From: Conidiobolus incongruus B7586
Taxonomy: Eukaryota > Entomophthoromycota > Entomophthoromycetes > Entomophthorales > Conidiobolaceae
DNA length: 18,259 nucleotides
Assembly: GCA_000697335.1 (NCBI GenBank)
Contig: JNEM01010020.1
Location: 1 to 18,259 of the forward strand
Direction of reading: 5' to 3'
In this document: in pieces, positions 8,617-18,259 of the stretch
Position numbering within the stretch: position 1 is the stretch's first letter
Layout: every line of letters begins with the position of its first letter
Program-made: the position numbers and the translations under genes
The notes under the pieces: generated by a model
Databases searched by the model: none
What the model saw: the letters and a program-made list of their open reading frames with translations, nothing else
What the model was told of the DNA's origin: nothing

Positions 8617-10545
8617 TTATTTGGATTTGGAAAATCGGGACAAAGCGTCGGGGATCGCTCCCTTGGTACTTGATACAACCGGGTTTTGCTTGTTTTTTGA
8701 TAGGTAGTCTTTCTTCCTGAGATTTTTGAGAGCTTGGGCCATTTTGACCTAGCGATTGTAGATTAATAAGAAGTAAAAATAAAAAAGATTATGATAAATT
8801 TGTACCTTTTGAACTTGTTGAATGCCTTTATCCTTCTTTCTGTAGTATCTTGATTTTGAGCTTCCCTTACCTCTCTTCTTATCTCTGATTTCAACATCTT
8901 TGCGAACGTTGGGGAGATCCAATTCGTCATCGTCAGATTCGGGATTATAAATGCCCCCAAGGATATTAGAGTCGAGCATAATGGTATCGGGTTGGATCTT
9001 GTCCAAAAGAGCATGCACTTCACTCTCTTGTCTCTGCTTCTTTGTTTCGAAGGGATTGGCTTCCAAACTGTCGAAGTTGGGTTCTCCAGATCCTATTGAT
9101 TATATTAGTATTGTTAAGAGAGTATGATGGATATAAGGTATACCTGGAATGATAATGTTAGAAATACCTTTATCACCACCAAATGATAAAATATCTTCAT
9201 AAGGCACAAATTTGACTTGATGAATTTGGTTAGAAGGGGACAAATGAGACATGTACGATCCATCAACAGGTTCTTTGGTGATGTCCTTCCATACGTTGAC
9301 AGTGGAATTGAAAGATGTGGCAAGCATACCCCTTTGTGAAATGTCAATACTGGATGCAGGGCGAGGTGTGAAGTAAGTGTGCATTGGCTTGTAGGTTCTA
9401 ATATCCCAGACTTTGAGTTGACCGTCCATACCGGAGGTAACCATATAACGACCTGAAAGATCGATAGCAAGGTCGAGGACTGTACCCTTGTGACAAAGCA
9501 TCTTAACGAGAGGATCTTTGCTGTTTGGACTCCATAAAGATACAGTACCGTTACTGTGACCCAGATGCATGATAGCATTTTGAGGATTTTGTTTCATGAC
9601 TTGACATAAGCCCATACCAGTTCGATTTTCAGTGACCAATACACCGGTAGAAGTATCCTGATATCTCAAAATACCTTGTCTACCAATAGAAGTCAATAGG
9701 AAATGGTAGGGAAGATAGTCAAGGGCGTAGACTTCTGTTTGTTTTTTTAAGCAGTGAATTTCCATACCACTACGATCGTAAATATAAACATATTGCTTTT
9801 GAGCAACCGCATACATGGATTCATTATGAAGCCATTGAACATCTCTGACAGTTTCTTTTAATTGAATTTCACTCAAGAGTTTACCATTGTTCCAGTCAAA
9901 AGAAGCTACATGACCTTTGCGACCACCAATTAACATATATCTATTCAATATATTAATAATCAAATAAAATATAATGAATTGATAATATACATACTTTCCA
10001 TTTCTAGTAAAATCCAATTTATAAGGACCAAATTGATCCAATTTCAAGTCAATTCTCTATCAAAAACTTAAATTAGCCTAAGATCCAACAAAGTTAAAAT
10101 ATTTTCAAAATACCTTATTCGAAGTATTAATGTCGAATAAAGGATTCAATTTATCTTGGGTCATATGATAAGTTTTTTCCAAGCCTTCAGCTTCTAAATA
10201 CCTAAATAGATATATCAAAATTAGTTCAATTTTGATACCTACTAAAATTATCAAATTTACCCAGCTTCTTCAGGCAACAGCCAACTAGATTTGGCAGCTA
10301 ATACAGCCTTCTCTTTTTCAAATTCATTCTGCTTTTCTACCTTTTTAATAGCTTTACCACCTTTTACTTTCTAAAAACCAAGTTAAGTTATAAAAATAAA
10401 ATTAAATTAAATAAATATAAAAAATTACTTTGATATCAATTAAATTGCCATTATAATACTTTTTGGCCTGTTTAATAATACTAGGGTCTTGGGTTTGAGT
10501 TGGGTCAAATATACTCTTCTTTTTATTATTATTTGTCGGTGACAT
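8617..10545 (-). CDS. UTP7: Utp7/WDR46 (BING4), SSU processome WD40 protein
   Basis: Seven exons: 10545-10429, 10370-10261, 10201-10114, 10056-9995, 9940-9144, 9092-8806 and 8748-8617. They encode 530 residues, close to yeast Utp7 (554). All six introns (51-59 nt) begin GTA and end TAG, and the frame is kept throughout. Order: a basic N-terminus, the conserved entry [16 protein letters not shown] (~76-91), then [32 protein letters not shown] and a WD40 propeller with [27 protein letters not shown] and [15 protein letters not shown]. The BING4CT region follows ([40 protein letters not shown]), then a Lys/Arg-rich segment and the typical tail PDALSRF. The family is a nucleolar U3 snoRNP-associated factor needed for early 18S rRNA cleavages; yeast Utp7 has also been linked to kinetochores. 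Reading the fourth intron as coding would insert about 18 foreign residues after NGK, which the family lacks. Confidence 0.96.
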
Positions 10546-11940
10546 TCTTTTATTATTTGTTTTTATTCTTAATCTATCTATATTTTATTAATTATTTTTA
10601 TTCTTATTCAATTTTTTTTGTTGGCAGTATTAAAATTTATGCTAATGAATAGTTAGATGAAATTGTGGGATTCATTAGAATCCTAACTTAATAATAATGT
10701 TTGAAATGATAATTGATTTTGAATTATTGTAAAAGTTATTGAGTCATTGTCTTAATCAAATAATATATTAATTTAAATTCCCTCAAAGCATAAAGCACAT
10801 TCTAAACAATAATAAAATTTATCACCCTTTTTAAACTTATATCCCTTATAAAATGACTTGTATAATTACTCAAAAAGAAGCTTTTATTATTGAAATAATA
10901 TTTCGATTTTGTTCAAGATGATATTATAGATATATATTAAAAATTGAGCAATATACTATACATATGTTGTTATAATTTCTTTAACACTGAAATTATTTTA
11001 CATAATATTTAAAAATATTTTTTATAATTTTAACAATGATTTGATCAATGATAAATTAGAATTTATATATAATAAGGAAAATCAATTTATTACTTAACTT
11101 TAATCAGTAAAATACTAGATTTATCTTATTATAATATAAAATTATCATTTTTTGCCTATTCAAACTAAAATTTGTTACTGATTCTAATTGTATATGGTTA
11201 ATTTGAGCTTGGAATAGATTGAATTATCTAGATTGGGAAGTAGTTATTTTAAGAATAGAATTCAAAATATCCATAAATCAATAATTCAAATATAAAAAAA
11301 TTATTTAAAATTTCAACATGTTATATAATATAATAGTTAAATTCTTATAATGATAATTATTTATAATAAAATATTATCAAACGAAACCTAGGACTATTAT
11401 CTGTTTATAAAGGTCAAACTTTTAACAAATGATGACTATTTTTTGTTAATTATCTAAAATACTTTAACAATTTGAAACTAAAAATAAATAAATAAAATGT
11501 GATTTATTCTATACTAATTATAGTGTTTAATTTTATTATTCATTGTTAAATTTGGTGATTGCTGGATAAAGTTGGATGATTGCTAGTAATTAATATGATA
11601 GCATTTTGAATTGGCAAAATACTTTATCAATCATAATTTATTCAATAGTGTAATTATATAACAAATGATGAATTTTGATTGAATAGATCATTATCAATTG
11701 CAATTAACATCAATATAGTATGAAAATTAAATTATTAGTAGTCGTAGAATAATTTCTTTTATAGATTTGTAAAAAAAATAATTAAAAATATGAAAATTAA
11801 TTAAAATAATTTAATTTATAGTATTATCTAAAAATTATTAATATTGTTAAAACTTAAGGTGGGTTAATAAGGTCGTATTTAGAGTATGATTGATTGGGAG
11901 AATCCACCACCATCAACCATTTTATATTGAAAACATTAAT
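10546..11940. other. AT-rich spacer between UTP7 and the Arf-GEF gene
   Basis: It must hold the UTP7 promoter and the 3' UTR of the Arf-GEF gene. I see no clear TATA box, RNA gene or coding frame. Confidence 0.6.
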
Positions 11941-14339
11941 TCACTCTGAAGTTTCATTAGAATTCTCTAATTGATCCAGCTCAAATTGAAGTATTTCCTC
12001 GTAGCAGAGATACTTTTGGTATTCCAGTTGAACACGCTTGAGACGCGCTTTAACTTGGTCAGCAGACATCATTGCACGATCCCTAGTCGACCTGTTAAAT
12101 GTAAACATGACAGCCATTTGTTTATGCAGTGTAAGATCCTTGTCAATTTTATTCTGTGTTGCACGGATCTTCTCCTTGAGCTGAGTGACTTTATTGATAA
12201 GTAATTCTCGTCGTTCAGCTTCTGGCTCTGTTTCTTTAATCGATTTAGGTTTAGTGGGTCGAACTGTGCGCCATGTGGAAAAGTTATTTTGAGAAACTGA
12301 TCTTGGAACAAGCTGATTGGTTTTGAATGCAGCAATATAGTTGATTTTACCCATCCATTCAGTCATTTCTGCTTGACTTTGACAGCGGAAAAGATATTGG
12401 CGACCATCACTTGTGACGAAGCGGAATGTATGAGAATATTTGGTATATTCTTGATCAATGACACAAACTGCATTCACTACTGAAGTAATTGAATAAGGTT
12501 TAGGTGCTGGGAAGCTGTTAATGCCCATAAGTTGTTTACGCATTCTCATTACAGAGACATCTTTGAAAAGGATCAATTGACTACCAGCGAGAACAACCCA
12601 AAATTCTCTCCAATTCCTTAAATGAGATTTTTTGCCATTAACTGTAATGTCAGATTTTCTAAGCAAAAGTCCCTCTTGAAGACATTGAAGCTCGGAAATA
12701 TTGGAATATTCGTCAATATATTGAATACTGTAATCATAAGGAAGTTTTTCCTGAATAGTTGGCTGGAATCCATTGTTCATTCCCCTGACCTTAATTTTAA
12801 AGGGTGACTTTAATAAATCAGGATTGAGTGGCTCAAGAGTTGTTTGGATATCTCTATATACGTAAGGGGACTTTCTCGAAGATACAGTACCAATTAGAGA
12901 TGATAATTTGATAGCCGAGTCCATCTAAAAAGTGTATATTAATAAAAATAAATGGAAGAGAATATGATAATAAATTACTTGTTGTACAGTGTTAAATGAG
13001 GCTTTTGAACCGGATGATTCTAAGCCATGTTCAGACCATTTCATCCAATTCGACCTTTTGCCCGTACTATTACCAGTAGTAGGTCTATTGGGCAAATTAT
13101 CTCGGAAGAATTCTAAATTCGTAACATTATCATATAAAATATCCAAAACTTCGGGGGCAACAGTATCCCCATGTTCTAATGATCTTATTTGCGAAATAAA
13201 TTGCTCTTTAGTCATTTTATGTTTTACATTCTTATTGTGCGCGTCGGTATGTAGGAGTATGAGAGAGAAAGATAAAGCATATACTAAATCTAAAAAATAA
13301 AAATCTTAGAATTGAATTATAATTGACATTTTTTTAGTTTAATATACCTGCAGAAAAAAATAATTTGGGGTTTTGCTCATGATACCTTTTTGAAAATTGA
13401 GTTAATATCCTATCGATTTGTTGTGCTTCTTTAGGTAAAGTTAAGCTCGATAATAGTTTTCTAAATTCAATAAAATTAATATTAAATTTTTCAATAATTT
13501 TTTTAGAATTACCTTAGAGCCATATCAATTCCTAAATCAACAAAATCCATCCTATTCATATAGCTTTCCAAAAGCTTACTATGAAATTCATCTTTTTTTG
13601 ACAATATTGTGCCAACTAAACTGGGATCCATAGTACTTTCGAGATGTGCCAAATAACTCTCAGGATCTGACATAATTGAATGATCCAAATCTATCTCAGA
13701 ACTGATAATACTCGGTGTTGCATCACTTCGACAATATTCCGCATTTGCTTCTTGGTACGCCATTTCGCATTCTGAATAGGTTAAAGTATCGATTGAATTT
13801 CTTACAACTGAAGCAGTACATGAGTCAGTATCACTGAACATTGAAGCTTGGTCAGAATAGTCGTCATATGGAGATTTATAATTAGGATCTGGATGTAAAC
13901 TGATTTTGGGAAGATCAAGAGTCAAACGCTCAAGACCATGCCATATGTCTCCATTGTCAGTAGAGCAATTGGATTGATATAGAGTGTGACGATAGTTTGA
14001 ATCCTTGCTAGGGGTTATAGGAGATTGGGGGTATTGAGTTGAATAATTAGATTTCACCGAAGAAGGTTTTGAATTTAAGGGGGAGGAAGATAGCGAAGGG
14101 GGTGAGTCTGTAGGCTCCGAGTGACAGAACATTGAAGGTTCGCTCATAAATGAGTTTTCGTTAAGTGTATTATTCGGTGTTAATTGGTTGATAGAAGGCA
14201 TGTAGATTGTTTTGGGGTCATGTGTACGTGACCTAGGATTTCGAAATAGTTTAGCCAGTAGTGTTTTCTGAGGCTTTGAGGGTCTAGTCGTATAATTATC
14301 ATGAGAATGTGTTCTGTAAGCGTGAGAAGGAGTTTCCAT
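11941..14339 (-). CDS. Sec7-PH Arf guanine-nucleotide exchange factor (EFA6/Yel1-like)
   Basis: Four exons (14339-13513, 13460-13348, 13289-12979, 12924-11941) give 744 residues. The introns of 52, 58 and 54 nt all start GTA and end TAG. Residues 1-~215 are Ser/Pro-rich and probably disordered. The Sec7 domain (~225-395) is split over three exons: YMNRMDFVDLGIDMALR, then LTLPKEAQQIDR with the catalytic glutamate at E287, then ALSFSLILLHTDAHN and KHKMTKEQF. A PH domain follows (~497-618: EGLLLRKSD, NWREFWVVLAGSQLILFKD, HTFRFVTSDGRQYLF, EMTEWMGKINYIAAF), then a C-terminal coiled coil (~653-737). Sec7-PH-coiled coil is the EFA6/PSD layout, and the sequence resembles the fungal branch of that group. 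Such proteins load GTP on Arf6-class GTPases at the plasma membrane, with the PH domain binding phosphoinositides. The ATG at 14339 is preferred over one 66 bp upstream, because that extension is AT-rich and unlike coding sequence. Confidence 0.93.
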
Positions 14340-14740
14340 TTTGAGTTTGAAAGTGTAAAATAAATGAAGAAAATAATATACAAGTAATAATATCCAAAAG
14401 TACAATAAGTTATAGCAATTAATTAGTGTGGTGGTTGCGCAAGTTAAGCTACGTTAAAGTGAAAAGCGATGATATATAATCAACGCAAGCAAAGTGGAAG
14501 GAGACTAGGAGCTGGTATGGTGGTAAATAAATTTAATCAATCAGTCAATTATGAGATAGAAATAGTATTCTTTAAGTATGATAATTATCCATAAATAATG
14601 TGAACACCATCATCAGTATTTGGCCAATCAGATGCTGGGTTCTATGTGCTCAATGTTATTTTGGGGTTTCTGAATGTTAAAATGAGTTTTTAATTCAATT
14701 TACACAAAATTTCTCTTGATTTGGCTTCATGGAGAAAAGA
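14340..14740. other. Upstream region of the Arf-GEF gene
   Basis: This presumed 5' UTR and promoter has no convincing TATA box. CCAAT on the plus strand (GGCCAATCAG near 14621) could be a promoter element. No reading frame is supported. Confidence 0.4.
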
Positions 14741-14773
14741 GGGGGGGAAAAAAGAGGGAGTGGGAGTCTAGGG
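14741..14773 (+). other. G-rich tract, possible G-quadruplex
   Basis: Four G-runs lie within 33 bases: G7 at 14741-14747, G3 at 14756-14758, G3 at 14762-14764 and G3 at 14771-14773. The loops are 8, 3 and 6 nt. They sit in a purine-only stretch about 400 bp upstream of the Arf-GEF start. On that gene's coding strand it reads as C-runs. Confidence 0.5.
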
Positions 14774-17700
14774 AGATTAAGTTGTTAGTTGAGTTTAAGA
14801 GAGATATAAATGGCCTAAACGCTCTCACACTAGTGGCATAAATAATAAACAATTTTAGCATATTCTAAACCAGTCTAAGTTCTGTTGATTTTTAGATTAT
14901 TCCACTTTTAAATCTTATTGCCATTCAAAAATTTTGACATATTATAAATACGAAGTCTGGTAAAGAAATTAAACGATTAATTAAAAAGTCAACTGCTGCA
15001 ATAAAGATGATTTAATGGCAAAGAGCAGCGTGGTTTAATGCTCATTTAGGCAATTTAAGGAACTGAGCTTTGGCTATTCCAAGTAATTAACAATAATATA
15101 TGAGGTAATGAGCTACTTGTTGAATCAGTTCCGAAGAAATGTCATTTTAACTTTTTAATATGTATGTTGACGATCATTTTTACCTCCCAGAATTACCCAA
15201 TTCAATTGTTACTCAAATATTTTCAAATCAATTGTATCAATATTCACTCACTTGATTTTTAGAAATGTGTTTTAGGAATAAAATTGTTCAAGATACTCCT
15301 TTAAAGTATAATAACAGTAAAATAATTTTATATTTTATATAAACTATATCTACATTTCGCAAATTTAAAAAGTATATAGTTGATCAAATTAATCAATAAA
15401 ATATCTGAATTTTACAAATAAACGAATAGTACTTTACTGAAATAAGGTGAATTCCTATATCTGTTTAATATTGACTATTTTTGATTTAAAATTAGCATCT
15501 AATTATCAAGTGAAAATTATAACAATCAATATGAACATTTTATATCAACATCTGTTTTTTATTGATAAATATTCAACAATACTAATCATTATAAAAAGTT
15601 GAATTTCAAAATAGTGAATTAATAGGAAGTAGATTAATTTCAGAAATTAAAAGTAATTAATTTAATTTGAAAATATTATATTCATCATAGTACTCATAAA
15701 ATAGATAGTTATTGGAGAATAAGTATAATTTGTTGAGTTTAATATTAGTGGTTTGTAAATATTAAGACTGTCAACTATCAATATTACATGCATAATACAA
15801 ACTATAGGGGTAAAAAAATGAATTTTTAAACTGGACTAATTACTATTAGTTAATGATTTACATATAAATGTAAAAAGAGTAATTTTAAATTAAGTAGATT
15901 TTGCCCTTTGTCCTGAATTTTAAATGGATTGTGTTGAATTCTAAGCGTCCAGTTTCATTCATGAGTAGATGTCGAAAAAGTAACATATACAATCTCTTTT
16001 TCATTGAAGAAATTATCATGAAATATGATCACAAAGTGTCATTCTTGTTTAAGATGAATCCGAAGGGTTTGGAAAATTCAGGGGTAATACTTTTGACTGA
16101 AATATTAGTAAATTATGAGTAACAAGAATTTAAATAATTAATATATACAATGAATAACTATCATTTTTGGTTCGAATTATTAACATTTAGAGAGTATTCG
16201 AGTCATTTATGAATTTCAATATCAAAGACAATCTTGTGATATATGAATTTATCCCAAAAACGGATATAGATGTAAACATCAAACTCAGCGATTATTCTAA
16301 TTTCTATTTAAATGTAAAATTATCAATTAATGTAATAGATTTATTCCAACAGATTCTCTGAATATCTATCATATTTAAAGTTATAATGCAATTTATTCGG
16401 AAATTTAGATGCTTTAAATCATTAAATTTTGAACTCAGTAATGACTTTTAATACCTAGTAACAAGTTTAAAGAAATTTTGAAATTACCACAAAATAAAAA
16501 TGAAAACAATTTCAATCAAGTTAAAACTCGTATATTGGGACTGTTGTAAAAATATGCTATATACTCAAGAATATTAAAGTTTAAGTAAATTGATATTATA
16601 ACACAAATGATGATAAAATTTATTATTGAATAATTTATACGAATTTTAATATATCAAAATATCAAGTGATAAAATTAATAAAAAAATCAACCTCACAAAT
16701 TTAAAATTTTGTTTCAATATTAATCTAGAAAAAATTTCAATACTCCCTAAATCGTTTGATAGCATTTTTTTAACACCTAATCTCCCTCTCAATCTAGTTT
16801 TGCAACAAATATCCATAATTATTAAGCATTGTAAAAACTTCATATAATTAATGACTAAGCTTAATTAAGGAAGAAATGATGTCATGATGATTCTAACAAT
16901 GCTGTCTCTCCATTTGGTCAATATGTCAATATTATTCCTCACTTTAAAAGAGACTGACTTCGTTTGTATAGTAAGTATTGTTTGATATTATATATAGATT
17001 TTGGTATTCCTTTATTCAATATAAGCGCATTTGTATATTGATCAGGTTTTTCATATAATTTTATATTAAAGCTATTCAAGTTATATTACGATGGATCATT
17101 GTTGCATAAATTTGACCCATTAATAAAATTATTTTATAATTAGATCATATCATGTGCAACTTTTTCTTATGTTTCATATTTATAAACTTTTTAATAATGA
17201 AATTAAAACATTTTCATTGGATTCTTTTATGAAGTGGGCTTTTAAATTTATTACAAAATGAGGTGTTTATATTGAAAAACTTGACAGTACAATAAAGAGG
17301 TTCCAGGATATATTAAATTCTTGTTAGTTATAAACTCGTTAGTATAAATTATTTTTTATAATATCCAGACTATTAGCTAAGTGAACTCAGCTTTTAGAGT
17401 TTTATTTATATATTTTGATTTGCCTAAAAATAACAAACCTTGAATAAAATTTTGAAGTAACTTAGTAATACATTTTTGAATGTAATTTCGTTTAATATTA
17501 TAATTTACCTACTAATAATATTTTGGTATTATTTCATATTATTTAGAATTTAATTAAGCTTTTCCTAGCAGTATTTTATATATAATGGTGTAAATTCAAA
17601 TCGAAATCTAATAAATATTAATTGATAAAATTAATTTTGAAGAATTTATCCAACTCTGATCAATATCGCAATTTAATATTATATAATAAATTATATATTT

Positions 17701-18259
17701 ATTAATATTATGCATTTTTTTCTGATCTCAAAATATTAATTTCTAGGATACATCTGAAATAGAACTAAATCTTACACAATGACTTTACATTTAAAAATGT
17801 GAAAATATAACAAATAATATTTTCTAAATAGTGTAATATGATGATAATATTGATTAAGAGTAATTAATTACATATTAATATATAAGTACAGAATTAAGTA
17901 ATAGCACAATTTTAAAATCAATTTTAAGTAAAATTATTAATGAATGATTTATATATATCAATACATAATATAAAATTAATATATTTTTTTATTATTAATA
18001 ATTCTCTACTATAATTTGGCAAGCTTTTAACATTTGAAAAACAAATTTTTTATTAAAAACTGAAATATGATGTTTCACAAAATAATTTAATTTATTTTCA
18101 AGAATTTTTTTATAAATATATATTTTTTAATTATTATTAATAATTATAATTATATTTTTTATAATTTAGTAAATATATAAAATATAGTAATTTTTTCTAA
18201 TATTTTTAAAATAACCAATTTGTTATAACTTTAGCTTTATATATATTTTATAATTATTA
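14774..18259. other. 3.5-kb AT-rich region, no supported gene
   Basis: No frame on either strand rises above what this base composition gives by chance. A 73-codon plus-strand frame at 15901-16122 and a 65-codon minus-strand frame at 16646-16843 fit that expectation. Slightly GC-richer patches lie at 14990-15130 and 16865-16975. From about 17500 to the end, the sequence is almost wholly A and T, with several T-runs and AT tracts. Confidence 0.6.

Noticed and set aside
9941-9994. Reading straight through after NGK in UTP7
   Set aside because: This 54-nt stretch has a GTATGT donor and a TAG acceptor, and removing it restores the conserved [13 protein letters not shown]. It is an intron.
12925-13215. 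A separate 96-residue protein starting MTKEQF
   Set aside because: It is the middle of a Sec7-domain exon. Upstream codons LILLHTDAHNKNVKHK continue in frame to a TAG acceptor at 13290.
11971-13300. Plus-strand frames of 61-103 codons and a shifted minus-strand frame of 88 codons
   Set aside because: They overlap the Sec7-PH exons in other frames and show no family features.
14340-14405. An upstream in-frame ATG adding a hydrophobic 22-residue N-terminus to the Arf-GEF
   Set aside because: The extension is AT-rich and looks like translated leader. The second ATG has a better context (AAAATGG) and starts the Ser/Pro-rich coding-like sequence.
15901-16122. 73-codon plus-strand frame in the right-hand gene desert
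   Set aside because: With stops at about one in eleven codons in DNA of this composition, one or two frames this long are expected by chance. No motif or splice signals support it.
16865-16990. GC-richer patch with a short open stretch reading AVSPFGQYVNIIPHF
   Set aside because: It is only about 25 codons, with no clear family match and no continuation through plausible splice sites. It could be a gene relic but cannot be supported.
4141-18259. CRISPR arrays, bacterial operons or riboswitches
   Set aside because: No spaced direct repeats or Shine-Dalgarno-linked frames are present; introns and a Pol III tRNA gene show a eukaryotic nuclear locus.

Overview
The window reads as a nuclear contig from a very AT-rich fungus. 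The evidence is one eukaryotic tRNA gene, compact GT-AG introns of 50-59 nt, a Utp7 (SSU processome) homologue, a fungal-style Sec7-PH Arf exchange factor, and long AT-only intergenic DNA. An early-diverging fungus (for example the Entomophthoromycota) is a guess from base composition and gene style, not a demonstrated placement.

Layout. All four protein genes that I support lie on the minus strand. (1) 1-1656: the 5' part of a gene for a secreted, highly repetitive protein. It has a signal peptide, a diverged acidic N-terminal part, then about fifteen 25-26 residue repeats. The last of these sit in four identical 153-bp copies that run off the left edge. (2) 1730-2906: AT-rich spacer with an (AT)14 tract. 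(3) 2907-4017: two diverged, directly adjacent copies of a ~545-565 bp unit. Each contains a TATA-like box, pyrimidine tracts and a short intact reading frame. The second copy ends immediately 5' of (4) a tRNA-Glu(UUC) gene at 4018-4089, the only plus-strand gene. The arrangement resembles old LTR-type insertions targeted to a Pol III gene. (5) 4985-6141: a three-exon gene whose product looks like two histone folds in one chain (H2B-like then H2A-like). (6) 6380-8616: gene-free AT-rich DNA. (7) 8617-10545: UTP7 (WDR46/BING4), seven exons, 530 residues. (8) 10546-11940: no gene. (9) 11941-14339: Sec7-PH Arf-GEF, four exons, 744 residues. (10) 14340-18259: a G-rich tract near 14741, then more than 3 kb with no gene that I can support.

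I rebuilt the spliced genes by hand. The eleven introns I place in the Utp7, Sec7-PH and double-histone-fold genes are all 50-59 nt, begin GTA and end TAG, which supports the models as a set. The genes do not form a pathway. Utp7 is a nucleolar ribosome-assembly factor, the Arf-GEF acts at membranes, and the double-histone-fold protein is presumably nuclear. The most novel items are the secreted repeat protein, the double-histone-fold protein, and the tandem tRNA-adjacent repeat with its short conserved reading frame.
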